The notes under the pieces were generated by a model. That model did no database searches. It was not told the origin of the DNA and saw only the letters and a program-made list of their open reading frames with translations. DNA of 10,150 bases, taken from an archaeon (GTDB lineage: Archaea > Thermoproteota > Nitrososphaeria > Nitrososphaerales > Nitrosopumilaceae). This document shows positions 1 through 6,469 of the stretch, one piece after another (within the stretch, counting starts at the first letter, position 1; every line of letters begins with the position of its first letter). The DNA lies in contig JAKAJY010000016.1 in NCBI GenBank assembly GCA_021824845.1, positions 1 through 10,150 on the forward strand, read 5' to 3'. Both the position numbers and the translations under genes were made by a program.

Positions 1-1712
1 TTATAGTATCGTTAGGTATTGTAATAATCACGGGGCCGACACTGTTGTGGCTCTTAGAAGATGATGTTATCTTGTTGAGCCAGTCATATTACGGATGGAT
101 GATCATTGCAAAAATAGCAATCGGCTCTGCAATGGTGGCATTAGGAGGATACAATCAATTCAGAATTCAGAGGCCTGCGGAAAAATCTCCAGGATCACCA
201 GTGTATCAAAAAATTACAAGATCACTAAGAACAGAGGCAGTTTTGGGAATCATATTGATTGGTGTTGTGGCATTGCTGGCAAATTCGTCTTTACCAACAA
301 GCCAAGGTGAAGAGACAAGATCGCAAATCTCAGATGAATTCAACACATTTGCATTCTCAGAAAGTCTCAGATTTGCAGTAGACATCACCCCGCTAAAGAG
401 TGGTGCAAACACAATCTCCATTTCAGTTTTAGATTCTAATGGAAAGTCACTTGATGACCTATCTGAGCTGGGTGCCAAGGTCTCAAATCCACAAAAAAAT
501 ATCTCGCCAATAGCAATTCCGCTTGAAAAAACAGGTAGTACCTACAGGGGAGAGACAACATTTGGCTTTTCTGGTGTATGGAACATAGAAATTGATGCGC
601 AAAGAAGCAACAACCCGAATGAGAGTATTAGCTTTCCTGTTGTGGTCAAGCCACGACTATTTGAGCTGAAAACAGACATTACTGAATATACCCTACCAGA
701 AGACGCTGCACCGCTTTATCCCGTGTATGATGGAGATAATATTTGGATTAGCGATTCATCAAAACCAAAGCTGTGGAAGTTTTCCATATCGGAAAAACAG
801 TTCACTCCATATCAGTTTGAGGGAAAGACAACAGTCTTTTTGAAGCTGGACGACAATAGAATCTGGTTTACCGATACGCCAGAAGGAAAAATAGGTTATT
901 TTGACATCGAGTCAGAACAATTTACCATTATCCCATTGCCAATAAAATCGATTCCAATATCGCTTGAAACAGACAATGATGGAAACGTCTGGATTGCGCT
1001 GGTAGACCAGCACATGCTACTAAAATACGACATAGTATCAGAACAGTTCACAGCACACAAAATCCCGACAAGCCCTGCAGGCCCAGTAGCATTGACTCGT
1101 GATCAAAACGGAATGATCTGGTTTGCAGAGTCACAAGGAGGAAAAATTGGAGTAATTGATCCAAGCACTGACAAAATACGAGAATTTTCTCCAGCAGAAC
1201 CGCTAAAGGAGCCGTTCTTTTTACTATTTGACAAAGACGGAACTCTGCTGATATCAGAGCATACTGCTCTTCGCGTAGTCAGATTCAATCCATATCTAGA
1301 AACGTTTAGCAATGTGGTGACTGTGACTGATCCAAATTCGTTGCCATTTGCACTGGCCCATGACAAATTTGGAAATATTTGGATTGCACAGCACACAACA
1401 GACAGGCTTGGCATATATGATCCGCAAAGGGATGAGTTTGCAGAACTAAACATACCATCACAGACAACATTTACACAATTTTTGTTAAATGACAAAAACA
1501 ATGACATTTGGTTTGTAGAGCAACGCCAGAACAAACTTGGCCATGTCTCCATATCAGAGGTTCCACATATGAATACCACAACACAATCAGAAGTAGAAAT
1601 AAGATATTTCGAGCTTGCCTCACCACTGATTTCTGCTGGAATAATAGCGACCTCACTGTTTTTTGTAAAAAGCATCAAAGACAAACGCAGGATAGATTCT
1701 CTGATAGACTAG
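1..1712 (+). CDS. CopD-like membrane region fused to a seven-blade streptogramin-lyase-like beta-propeller (5' end cut by window)
   Basis: The reading frame is open from the window edge (first full codon at base 3), so the true start lies upstream; the TTG at 45 is only an internal leucine codon. Bases 3-60 encode a hydrophobic helix, and 93-165 a second one containing YYGWMIIAKIAIGSAMVALGG, which resembles the end of the CopD copper-resistance family. A third helix lies at about 231-290. Next comes an exported beta-rich stretch (about 300-650) that could be a CopC/YtkA-like linker. From about 735 to 1550 there are seven W/I-rich blade motifs (NIWISD, RIWFTD, NVWIAL, MIWFAE, TLLISE, NIWIAQ, DIWFVE), as in the virginiamycin B lyase propeller. 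A final membrane helix (about 1620-1670) precedes a basic tail. Copper or other metal handling at the membrane is suggested by the CopD part. Lyase activity is not established; the propeller may be a binding domain. Confidence 0.8.
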   Translation, partial: IVSLGIVIITGPTLLWLLEDDVILLSQSYYGWMIIAKIAIGSAMVALGGYNQFRIQRPAEKSPGSPVYQKITRSLRTEAVLGIILIGVVALLANSSLPTSQGEETRSQISDEFNTFAFSESLRFAVDITPLKSGANTISISVLDSNGKSLDDLSELGAKVSNPQKNISPIAIPLEKTGSTYRGETTFGFSGVWNIEIDAQRSNNPNESISFPVVVKPRLFELKTDITEYTLPEDAAPLYPVYDGDNIWISDSSKPKLWKFSISEKQFTPYQFEGKTTVFLKLDDNRIWFTDTPEGKIGYFDIESEQFTIIPLPIKSIPISLETDNDGNVWIALVDQHMLLKYDIVSEQFTAHKIPTSPAGPVALTRDQNGMIWFAESQGGKIGVIDPSTDKIREFSPAEPLKEPFFLLFDKDGTLLISEHTALRVVRFNPYLETFSNVVTVTDPNSLPFALAHDKFGNIWIAQHTTDRLGIYDPQRDEFAELNIPSQTTFTQFLLNDKNNDIWFVEQRQNKLGHVSISEVPHMNTTTQSEVEIRYFELASPLISAGIIATSLFFVKSIKDKRRIDSLID

Positions 1713-1767
1713 TTTGTTCTTTTTGAACTACAACGTGGTATTATTCCACTTTGCCTAGTTTTTCTAC
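1713..1767 (+). promoter_or_regulatory. Short intergenic region: T-rich 3' end signal plus a likely promoter for the coiled-coil gene
   Basis: Just after the stop of the propeller gene there is a T5 run (1720-1724) flanked by GTTC and GAAC (1716-1719 and 1725-1728), a weak hairpin/T-rich stretch that may end transcription. Further on, TATTATT (1739-1745) is centred 26 bases before the ATG at 1768, the expected TATA-box distance for a leaderless archaeal mRNA. The element is enclosed by GTGG (1735-1738) and CCAC (1746-1749), giving a small inverted repeat around the TATA-like core. There is no clear ribosome-binding site before the ATG, which fits leaderless initiation. The assignments come from spacing and base composition only. 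Confidence 0.4.
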
Positions 1768-3393
1768 ATGCACAGTACCGGAGATAACCAGCCCAAAAAG
1801 GGGTCTGGCTACTTTGCAAGCAGACTAAAGGAAAAAGGATCCACTGAAGAGACCAACCCAGCACCAGCAGAACCAGAAAAGGCGGAAACTGTTTCCTCAG
1901 ACCAAACCCAAACAGCACCAAAGGCAGGACAGATCTTTGAGGAAAGTACGAAATCAATTGCTTCCATGACAGACGATGTAAGCGAGACTGCAAAGCTAGT
2001 GTCGTCAATGAAGGAAGGTCTAGAGCGCGTAAACAAAATAAAAAATCTACTCATCTCAAATCCATTGTGTAATGATTCCGGAATTTGCAGCTATCAAGGA
2101 GTAGATGTTGCATCACCAGAAAAAGAAGAATCAACACAAAACGAAGAAAAAATTGCAGAAATGATAAACAAATATGCCCAATCAAATATATCAGATTTAC
2201 AATCCGATGCAAGCTCAATTCGAGAAGAGCTTCAACAATTCAAAAATACCATAAAACAAAAAGAATCCGAAATATCACAGTTCAGAGAAAAGCTGAATGA
2301 AGTGAGACAACAATCAATTCCTAGCTTTAATCCAATCAACGATTCTGTACTAACTCAGCTTGACAACATCGCAGAGACTCAAAATATGAGCGAGTTTGAG
2401 GCAGCAACCACGGATCAGGATTTGATCAGCTTCAACTCCATGCAAGGCCAAGACTTTGCCAGACTATCTGAAATACAGCAAAATGAGCTAAGAGACGGCG
2501 AAAAAAAACTCTTAGAGTTACGCTGGAAGATAAAAAAGGCCGAAATTGACTATGAACAAAGGTTAACACAAAGAGATCAGCTTGATGATCTGAATGAGGT
2601 CATCAAAGAATTTGAATCCAAAAAGAAGACCTTACAGCTAGAAGTAAAAAGATTGGAGAATCAAAACAAAGAACCAAAACAAGAGCTCAAAGAACTGGAG
2701 CAAAAAATTATGCAGGCAAAAAAGGAATACGATGAAAAACAAGCAGCCCTAAAAGAGATTCAAGATGCAAGATCAATTGTAGAATATCTAAAGCTGGACA
2801 AGCAGGCACTAAAGTTAGAAATTGACGAGTTGCGAACAAAAACAAAAACAATCGAAAAAGAATACCAAGAACGTAAGCAAGCAAGCGAAAACTTGGAAGA
2901 TGTACGATTTTCTGTATCATCATTGCAGGTAGAAAAAGAAACTCTCCAAGCAGAACTGGAACAAATTCACTCTAGAATCAAAAAGGCAGAATCAGACATT
3001 GAACAAAAACAGCAAGAAAAGGAAAAACTTGGAGAATTCAAGGCAATAGTAACTCATCTAAAGCTGGAAAAGGAATCTCTCGAGCAAGAATTATCGGATT
3101 TAAAATCAAAGATAAAGAAGGCAGACTCTGACTATGAGCAAAAAAGAGTAGCCCTGCAAGAAATGCAAGATGTTCGAGACATTTTGGCATATCTAAAACC
3201 AGAGCGAGATTCGCTAAAATCAGAGATGAGCCAGCTCCGCGACAAAATCCAAAAGCTGGAAGAAGGGTTTGATGAAGTAAACGCCAAAAAACGTCAGTGT
3301 CAGCTGGAATATGACGACCTAAAGTTCAAACTAAAAAAACTAGAATCAGAATATGACGAGAAACGAAACTCGTTTGCTCACTTTACTAGATAG
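1768..3393 (+). CDS. Coiled-coil protein with 45-residue tandem repeats, function unknown
   Basis: The 541-residue product has no signal peptide or membrane segment, so it is probably cytoplasmic. Residues 1-60 are polar, rich in Pro/Glu/Lys/Thr and probably disordered. Residues 60-110 look helical and contain two cysteines (C101, C107). Residues 135-190 and 225-541 are highly charged heptad-like helices. The C-terminal half is a tandem repeat: 251-295, then a 14-residue spacer, then 310-354, 355-399, 400-444 and 445-489, each exactly 45 residues, with a degenerate, cut-short copy at 490-541. Typical unit landmarks are KIKKAxxDYEQK near the start, a central V-x-x-L and a conserved KxxLxxEL near the end. 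Since 45 is six heptads plus three residues, each unit carries one coiled-coil stutter. It resembles SMC/myosin-type rods generically but has no ATPase head. The family was not recognised; a scaffold or filament role is possible. Confidence 0.85.
   Translation: MHSTGDNQPKKGSGYFASRLKEKGSTEETNPAPAEPEKAETVSSDQTQTAPKAGQIFEESTKSIASMTDDVSETAKLVSSMKEGLERVNKIKNLLISNPLCNDSGICSYQGVDVASPEKEESTQNEEKIAEMINKYAQSNISDLQSDASSIREELQQFKNTIKQKESEISQFREKLNEVRQQSIPSFNPINDSVLTQLDNIAETQNMSEFEAATTDQDLISFNSMQGQDFARLSEIQQNELRDGEKKLLELRWKIKKAEIDYEQRLTQRDQLDDLNEVIKEFESKKKTLQLEVKRLENQNKEPKQELKELEQKIMQAKKEYDEKQAALKEIQDARSIVEYLKLDKQALKLEIDELRTKTKTIEKEYQERKQASENLEDVRFSVSSLQVEKETLQAELEQIHSRIKKAESDIEQKQQEKEKLGEFKAIVTHLKLEKESLEQELSDLKSKIKKADSDYEQKRVALQEMQDVRDILAYLKPERDSLKSEMSQLRDKIQKLEEGFDEVNAKKRQCQLEYDDLKFKLKKLESEYDEKRNSFAHFTR
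2518..3234 (+). repeat. In-gene tandem repeat, five 135-base units encoding 45 residues each
   Basis: The units start at bases 2518, 2695, 2830, 2965 and 3100. A 42-base spacer separates the first from the second, and the remaining four are contiguous. The periodicity is clear at protein level (LRWKIKKAE, LEQKIMQAK, LRTKTKTIE, IHSRIKKAE and LKSKIKKAD begin the units). At DNA level the copies have diverged but share blocks such as AAGGCAGA followed by GA(C/T)TATGA(A/G)CA. This indicates old internal duplication preserved by selection on length rather than a recent expansion. Confidence 0.8.
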
Positions 3394-4222
3394 TTTTGAG
3401 AATTGGTGTTTTGCCAATCACGCCAAGATATTTTGCTGTCAGTGTGCCAACTAGAATAGCAACTGAGAGCATCACTATAGTTCCAGACGGCGCCAAGTCC
3501 AGATAATACGACAAAACAATTCCAAACACTACAGAAAAGATAGCGATCGACATCGATATCAAAACAGTATGCTTGAATCCTTTTCCAAATAACATGCTAG
3601 TAATGTTTGGTAAAACAATTAAAGCAGATATTAGCAAAATTCCAACCAGTCTCATTGATGTGATCACTGTGACTCCGGCAATTATCACAAAAACATAGTT
3701 CAGTCTGTCAACGTTTAGGCCTCCGACCTTTGCCTGTTCTTCATCAAATGTAAAATGTAACAAAGGTTTACGCAATACTACCAGAGATGTTATAACACCA
3801 GCACTGATTGCCAGAATCAGCATTGTGTCCTCATTGCTGATCAACAATATGCTGCCAAACAAAAAGCTAAACAGATCAACTGAAAATCCACCTGTTGCGG
3901 AAATCAACAATACTCCAACACCAAAACCAGACACCAACAATACCGCAATTGCAGCATCACCTGATATTTTGGTACTTTTTCGAAGCTTTGTCATGCCTAG
4001 CGCGCCCAAAATAGAAACCACATATGCAGTCCACAGCGGATAAACCCCAGTGAATAGTCCAACGGAAATTCCTCCAAATGCCATGTGTGATAGTGCATCG
4101 CCAAAAAGCGAATATCTTCGTAATACCAAGAATGTTCCCATCAGAGAGCAGATTACTGCAATGGCTGCGCCTGCAATGAGTCCCTTTTGCATGAATGCAT
4201 AGCCAAAGATCTCTAGTACCAT
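3386..4222 (-). CDS. znuB: Metal ABC transporter permease, ABC-3 (ZnuB/TroC) family
   Basis: This is the inner-membrane channel of a zinc/manganese-type importer. The 278-residue product is of normal family length and almost entirely hydrophobic, with about eight predicted helices. Family motifs are visible: RRYSLFGDALSHMAFGG (residues 35-51), matching the GDALSHA-type signature, and FDEEQAKVGG (159-168), the cytoplasmic segment that couples to the ATPase. It starts at an ATG three bases after the ATPase gene's stop codon, so it is the last gene of a three-gene operon read from the divergent region near 6000. Its stop codon lies inside the 3' end of the convergent coiled-coil gene, an 8-base overlap. 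The metal cannot be fixed from the permease; zinc is favoured by the binding protein. Confidence 0.92.
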   Translation of the reverse strand: MVLEIFGYAFMQKGLIAGAAIAVICSLMGTFLVLRRYSLFGDALSHMAFGGISVGLFTGVYPLWTAYVVSILGALGMTKLRKSTKISGDAAIAVLLVSGFGVGVLLISATGGFSVDLFSFLFGSILLISNEDTMLILAISAGVITSLVVLRKPLLHFTFDEEQAKVGGLNVDRLNYVFVIIAGVTVITSMRLVGILLISALIVLPNITSMLFGKGFKHTVLISMSIAIFSVVFGIVLSYYLDLAPSGTIVMLSVAILVGTLTAKYLGVIGKTPILKTI

Positions 4223-4225
4223 GGT

Positions 4226-5017
4226 TTAATGATGATGCATGTGCATCTGCATTGCAGATTCCGTGTATGTCTTGAGCAAGTCCTTGTTTGAGAAGAATTC
4301 TTCTTTTTGTCCATGGAAAAATAGTTGCCGGTTCATGCATGCAACCCTGTTTGCAAGCTTGGCAATTGCTTCCAGATCATGCGATGACCACACTATTGTT
4401 ATTTTGTTTTCCTCGTTGATTTTCTTAATCACATTATAGAATTTGGTCTGGGTGTCAACATCAACTCCGGTTACCGGCTCATCCAGAATCATCAGGATTG
4501 GATCCTTAACCAAGGCTTTTGCAATAAAGACTCGTTGCAGCTCACCTCCCGATAGCTGGCCTATTCTTCTGTCCTTTAGTGAGTCAAGATTTACTGTCTT
4601 TAGTGCTTCTAGGACCTTTTCACTGTTTTTGTCCAGCTTGCTGTATACTCGATTCCAAGAATAGCCATTTTTTTGCAATAGTGTTGAGATCTTGTCCAGC
4701 TTTTTCTCAGAAAGCAGGCCCATTGCAACCACCTCAGATACTGTTGCAGGAAAGTTTGGCTCAAAGTTTACCTTTTGTGAGACATATCCGATTAGTGGTA
4801 ATAGTGGATAGTATTTTTTCGCCTCATAACCAAACAGCCTGATAACACCGGTATATCCTTGCAGGCCCAAAATTGCACGAAATAGAGTAGTCTTGCCAGC
4901 GCCGTTTGGGCCGACTATTCCCAGTAGATCGCCTTCATTCACATCAAAGCTTACCTTGTCAATAGCAAGGCTGCCATTATACGATATTGATACATCAGCT
5001 ACTTCGAGTGCTTTCAT
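4226..5017 (-). CDS. znuC: Metal ABC transporter ATPase (ZnuC-like) with a His-rich C-terminal tail
   Basis: This is the cytoplasmic ATP-hydrolysing subunit of the importer. With the ATG at 5017 it has 263 residues. It shows Walker A GPNGAGKTT (36-44), Q-loop Q81, signature LSGGE (155-159), Walker B ending D179-E180 and the switch His213, so all catalytic elements are intact. The segment between Q-loop and signature (about 103-135) seems somewhat longer than in typical ZnuC proteins. The last eight residues, MQMHMHHH, hold four histidines that may bind metal. The ATG at 5017 is preferred because it forms an ATGA overlap with the stop of the binding-protein gene; a GTG at 5023 would add only two residues and is not excluded. 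The substrate assignment follows from its operon partners. Confidence 0.93.
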   Translation of the reverse strand: MKALEVADVSISYNGSLAIDKVSFDVNEGDLLGIVGPNGAGKTTLFRAILGLQGYTGVIRLFGYEAKKYYPLLPLIGYVSQKVNFEPNFPATVSEVVAMGLLSEKKLDKISTLLQKNGYSWNRVYSKLDKNSEKVLEALKTVNLDSLKDRRIGQLSGGELQRVFIAKALVKDPILMILDEPVTGVDVDTQTKFYNVIKKINEENKITIVWSSHDLEAIAKLANRVACMNRQLFFHGQKEEFFSNKDLLKTYTESAMQMHMHHH

Positions 5018-5994
5018 GCGCACTCCAAGGCTATTTTGATGTTTTTCAGATTTTCTTCCATTTTAGCAATATATGATGTGCCTGCTGCAAGCTCGTCCTG
5101 TGACACTCCTTCCAATGGACTGAGTAGTAAGATCTGCGCTCCTGCCTCATCTGCCAATACCTGAGCTAGTTTTGGATCAACCAATTCTTCTGCAAACACA
5201 ACATTGACCTGATTTTCTTTGATATAGTCAATCAATTCCTTTAGTTCGCTTGCGGTTGCCTCAGACTCCGGCACTATGCCAGACAGTGAATGAATCTCTA
5301 TGCCATACCGATTACCAAAATATGTAAATGCATTATGGAATGGAACGATTGTGTTTTTTTTGCAATTTGATAGTTCTGTTCTTATTTTGGAATCAAGCTC
5401 ATCAAGTTTTATGGAATATGTATTTGCATTATCCTCATAATATTGTGCATTGTCTGCATCAACTTTGAGTAATGCGTCTTTTATCAGCATGACTTGTTCC
5501 TTTGCCAACATTGGATCAAGCCATATGTGCGGATCATACACAGAGTCATGCTCTTCATGATCCGATTCATCATGATCACTTGTGATCAAATCAAATCCAT
5601 GCGTGGTTTCAACAAAAAGAACATTGGAATATTCTCCAGAATCAATTATCTTATCCACAAATGGCTCCATGCCACCACCGTTGTACACGAACACATTAGA
5701 TTCCTTTAGTGCTATGAGATCACCTGTGCTTGGCTCCCAGTCATGTGGCTCGATTCCTATTGGGGTAAATACAGAAACTTCGGCCTTCTCACCGGCAATA
5801 TTCTTTGAGAACTCGTACAGAGGATAAAATGACGCAATTATTTTGACCTTAGAGGGCTGCTGTTGTGGCATCATGGTTTCTTGGCTAGGAAATTCCGTTG
5901 GTGTGGGTGAGGGTCCAGATTGTGCAAGTATGATAATTCCAATAATGATTGCAGCTAGTCCTCCACCAATTGCTCCAAGAACAGATCTCTTCAT
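5014..5994 (-). CDS. znuA: Metal-binding protein of an ABC importer (ZnuA/TroA family), membrane-anchored
   Basis: This extracytoplasmic receptor captures divalent metal and delivers it to the permease. Of its 326 residues, 5-24 form a hydrophobic N-terminal segment that acts as signal peptide or anchor. A Pro/Ser/Thr/Gln linker (25-48) follows, with no lipobox cysteine, so tethering by an uncleaved helix is likely. The TroA-type domain starts at about 49. Likely metal ligands are H84 (in PHDWEPS), H156 (in DPHIWLDP), H220 (in VPFHNAF) and an acidic residue in FAEELVDP (E269/E270). Residues 140-150 form a short His/Asp/Glu-rich loop (SDHDESDHEEHD) as in zinc-specific members, which favours Zn over Mn. 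It is the first gene of the operon and overlaps the ATPase gene by ATGA. The ATG at 5994 is close to a good TATA box on this strand. Confidence 0.93.
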   Translation of the reverse strand: MKRSVLGAIGGGLAAIIIGIIILAQSGPSPTPTEFPSQETMMPQQQPSKVKIIASFYPLYEFSKNIAGEKAEVSVFTPIGIEPHDWEPSTGDLIALKESNVFVYNGGGMEPFVDKIIDSGEYSNVLFVETTHGFDLITSDHDESDHEEHDSVYDPHIWLDPMLAKEQVMLIKDALLKVDADNAQYYEDNANTYSIKLDELDSKIRTELSNCKKNTIVPFHNAFTYFGNRYGIEIHSLSGIVPESEATASELKELIDYIKENQVNVVFAEELVDPKLAQVLADEAGAQILLLSPLEGVSQDELAAGTSYIAKMEENLKNIKIALECA

Positions 5995-6025
5995 GTTTGC
6001 TGCAGGCGTAGAATTATTAATAAGT

Positions 6026-6033
6026 GTATAAAA
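6026..6033 (-). promoter_or_regulatory. TATA box for the znuA-znuC-znuB operon
   Basis: Read on the minus strand this is TTTTATAC, a good archaeal box A. A start site about 26 bases downstream would fall near 6003, leaving a leader of roughly ten bases before the znuA ATG. It lies between two TTAATAA elements (6017-6023 and 6036-6042), so a protein bound to them would compete with TATA-binding protein. Recognised from motif and spacing only. Confidence 0.55.
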
Positions 6034-6056
6034 TGTTAATAACTTTAATGACTATG

Positions 6057-6064
6057 TTTATAAA
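6057..6064 (+). promoter_or_regulatory. TATA box for the nikR-like / PEFG-protein operon
   Basis: TTTATAAA is centred 26 bases upstream of the ATG at 6086. That is exactly the spacing expected if transcription starts at or next to the start codon. No Shine-Dalgarno-like sequence precedes the ATG, consistent with a leaderless transcript. Confidence 0.65.
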
Positions 6065-6085
6065 AAATTTAATAATTATCCCCTC

Positions 6086-6469
6086 ATGCCAATTGTCTCA
6101 ATTTCATTAAATGACGAGCTTCTCTCAGAGTTGGACAAGCTACAAAAGTCCATGGGCTTTGCCGGCAGATCAGAGGCAATACGTGCAGGAATTCGAAATT
6201 TTGTCTCTGAGGAAAAACAAAAGACCGAAATTTCCGGTGATTTACACGCCATCTTGCTTGTCGTTCATAATGACGAATTTGATGACATGATTGCTGGAAT
6301 CAAGCACAGCTTTGAGGATCTGATAATTACTCATCTGCACAGCAAGATTCATGGCAACAAGTGTGTGGAACTATTCATGTTAGATGGGGAGGCGGAACGA
6401 ATCAACGCAATTACAAAAAATTTCAAGATAAACAAGAAAATGGATAATGTAAAGCTAGTAACGCTATGA
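6086..6469 (+). CDS. NikR-family ribbon-helix-helix metal-responsive regulator with an altered metal site
   Basis: The 127-residue product has the two-domain NikR plan. Residues 1-45 form a CopG-type ribbon-helix-helix DNA-binding domain (VSISLNDELLSELDKL, then GRSEAIRAGIRNFV). Residues 50-127 form the ACT-like NikR C-terminal domain. Aligned by eye to Escherichia coli NikR (133 residues), the ligands H76, H87 and C95 correspond to H74, H85 and C93 here, but H89 corresponds to K87. Nearby H83 and H89 could substitute. The protein therefore probably binds a metal, but not with the standard square-planar nickel set. It is transcribed divergently from the zinc-type importer, which suggests that it controls that operon and itself. 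Its stop overlaps the next start (ATGA), so the downstream secreted protein is translationally coupled. The NikR family is secure; the metal sensed is not. Confidence 0.88.
   Translation: MPIVSISLNDELLSELDKLQKSMGFAGRSEAIRAGIRNFVSEEKQKTEISGDLHAILLVVHNDEFDDMIAGIKHSFEDLIITHLHSKIHGNKCVELFMLDGEAERINAITKNFKINKKMDNVKLVTL

Larger units (their letters stand above)
6012..6077. promoter_or_regulatory. Possible shared operator: repeated TTAATAA elements in the divergent region
   Basis: The stretch between the importer operon and the nikR-like gene contains TTAATAA at 6017-6023, 6036-6042 and 6069-6075. The first is part of the perfect palindrome TTATTAATAA (6014-6023). The second sits in the near-palindrome GTTAATAAC (6035-6043). 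In addition, AATTATTAA (6012-6020) and TTAATAATT (6069-6077) form a 9-base inverted repeat bracketing the region. NikR-family regulators bind spaced inverted half-sites, so these are candidate sites for autoregulation and importer control. The region is very AT-rich, which makes chance matches likely. Confidence 0.35.

Noticed and set aside
45..47. TTG at 45 as the start of the first gene.
   Set aside because: The same frame continues open to the window edge and encodes CopD-like hydrophobic sequence upstream, so this is an internal leucine codon of a gene cut by the window.
1103..1684. A 193-codon open frame on the minus strand opposite the propeller domain.
   Set aside because: It is antisense to well-conserved propeller blades; its Ser/Cys/Asn-rich translation looks like a shadow of the real gene.
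3957..4340. A 127-codon open frame on the minus strand across the permease/ATPase junction.
   Set aside because: It overlaps two clearly recognisable transporter genes in another frame, and its translation has no recognisable features.
5021..5023. GTG at 5023 as the start of the ATPase gene.
   Set aside because: The ATG at 5017 makes the usual ATGA overlap with the upstream stop, and the GTG would add just two residues; it is kept only as a minor alternative.
5573..5588. Inverted repeat TGATCAC-TT-GTGATCA inside the znuA-like gene.
   Set aside because: It encodes the start of the His/Asp-rich loop; repeated GAT/CAT codons there readily make palindromes, and its mid-gene position does not suggest an operator.
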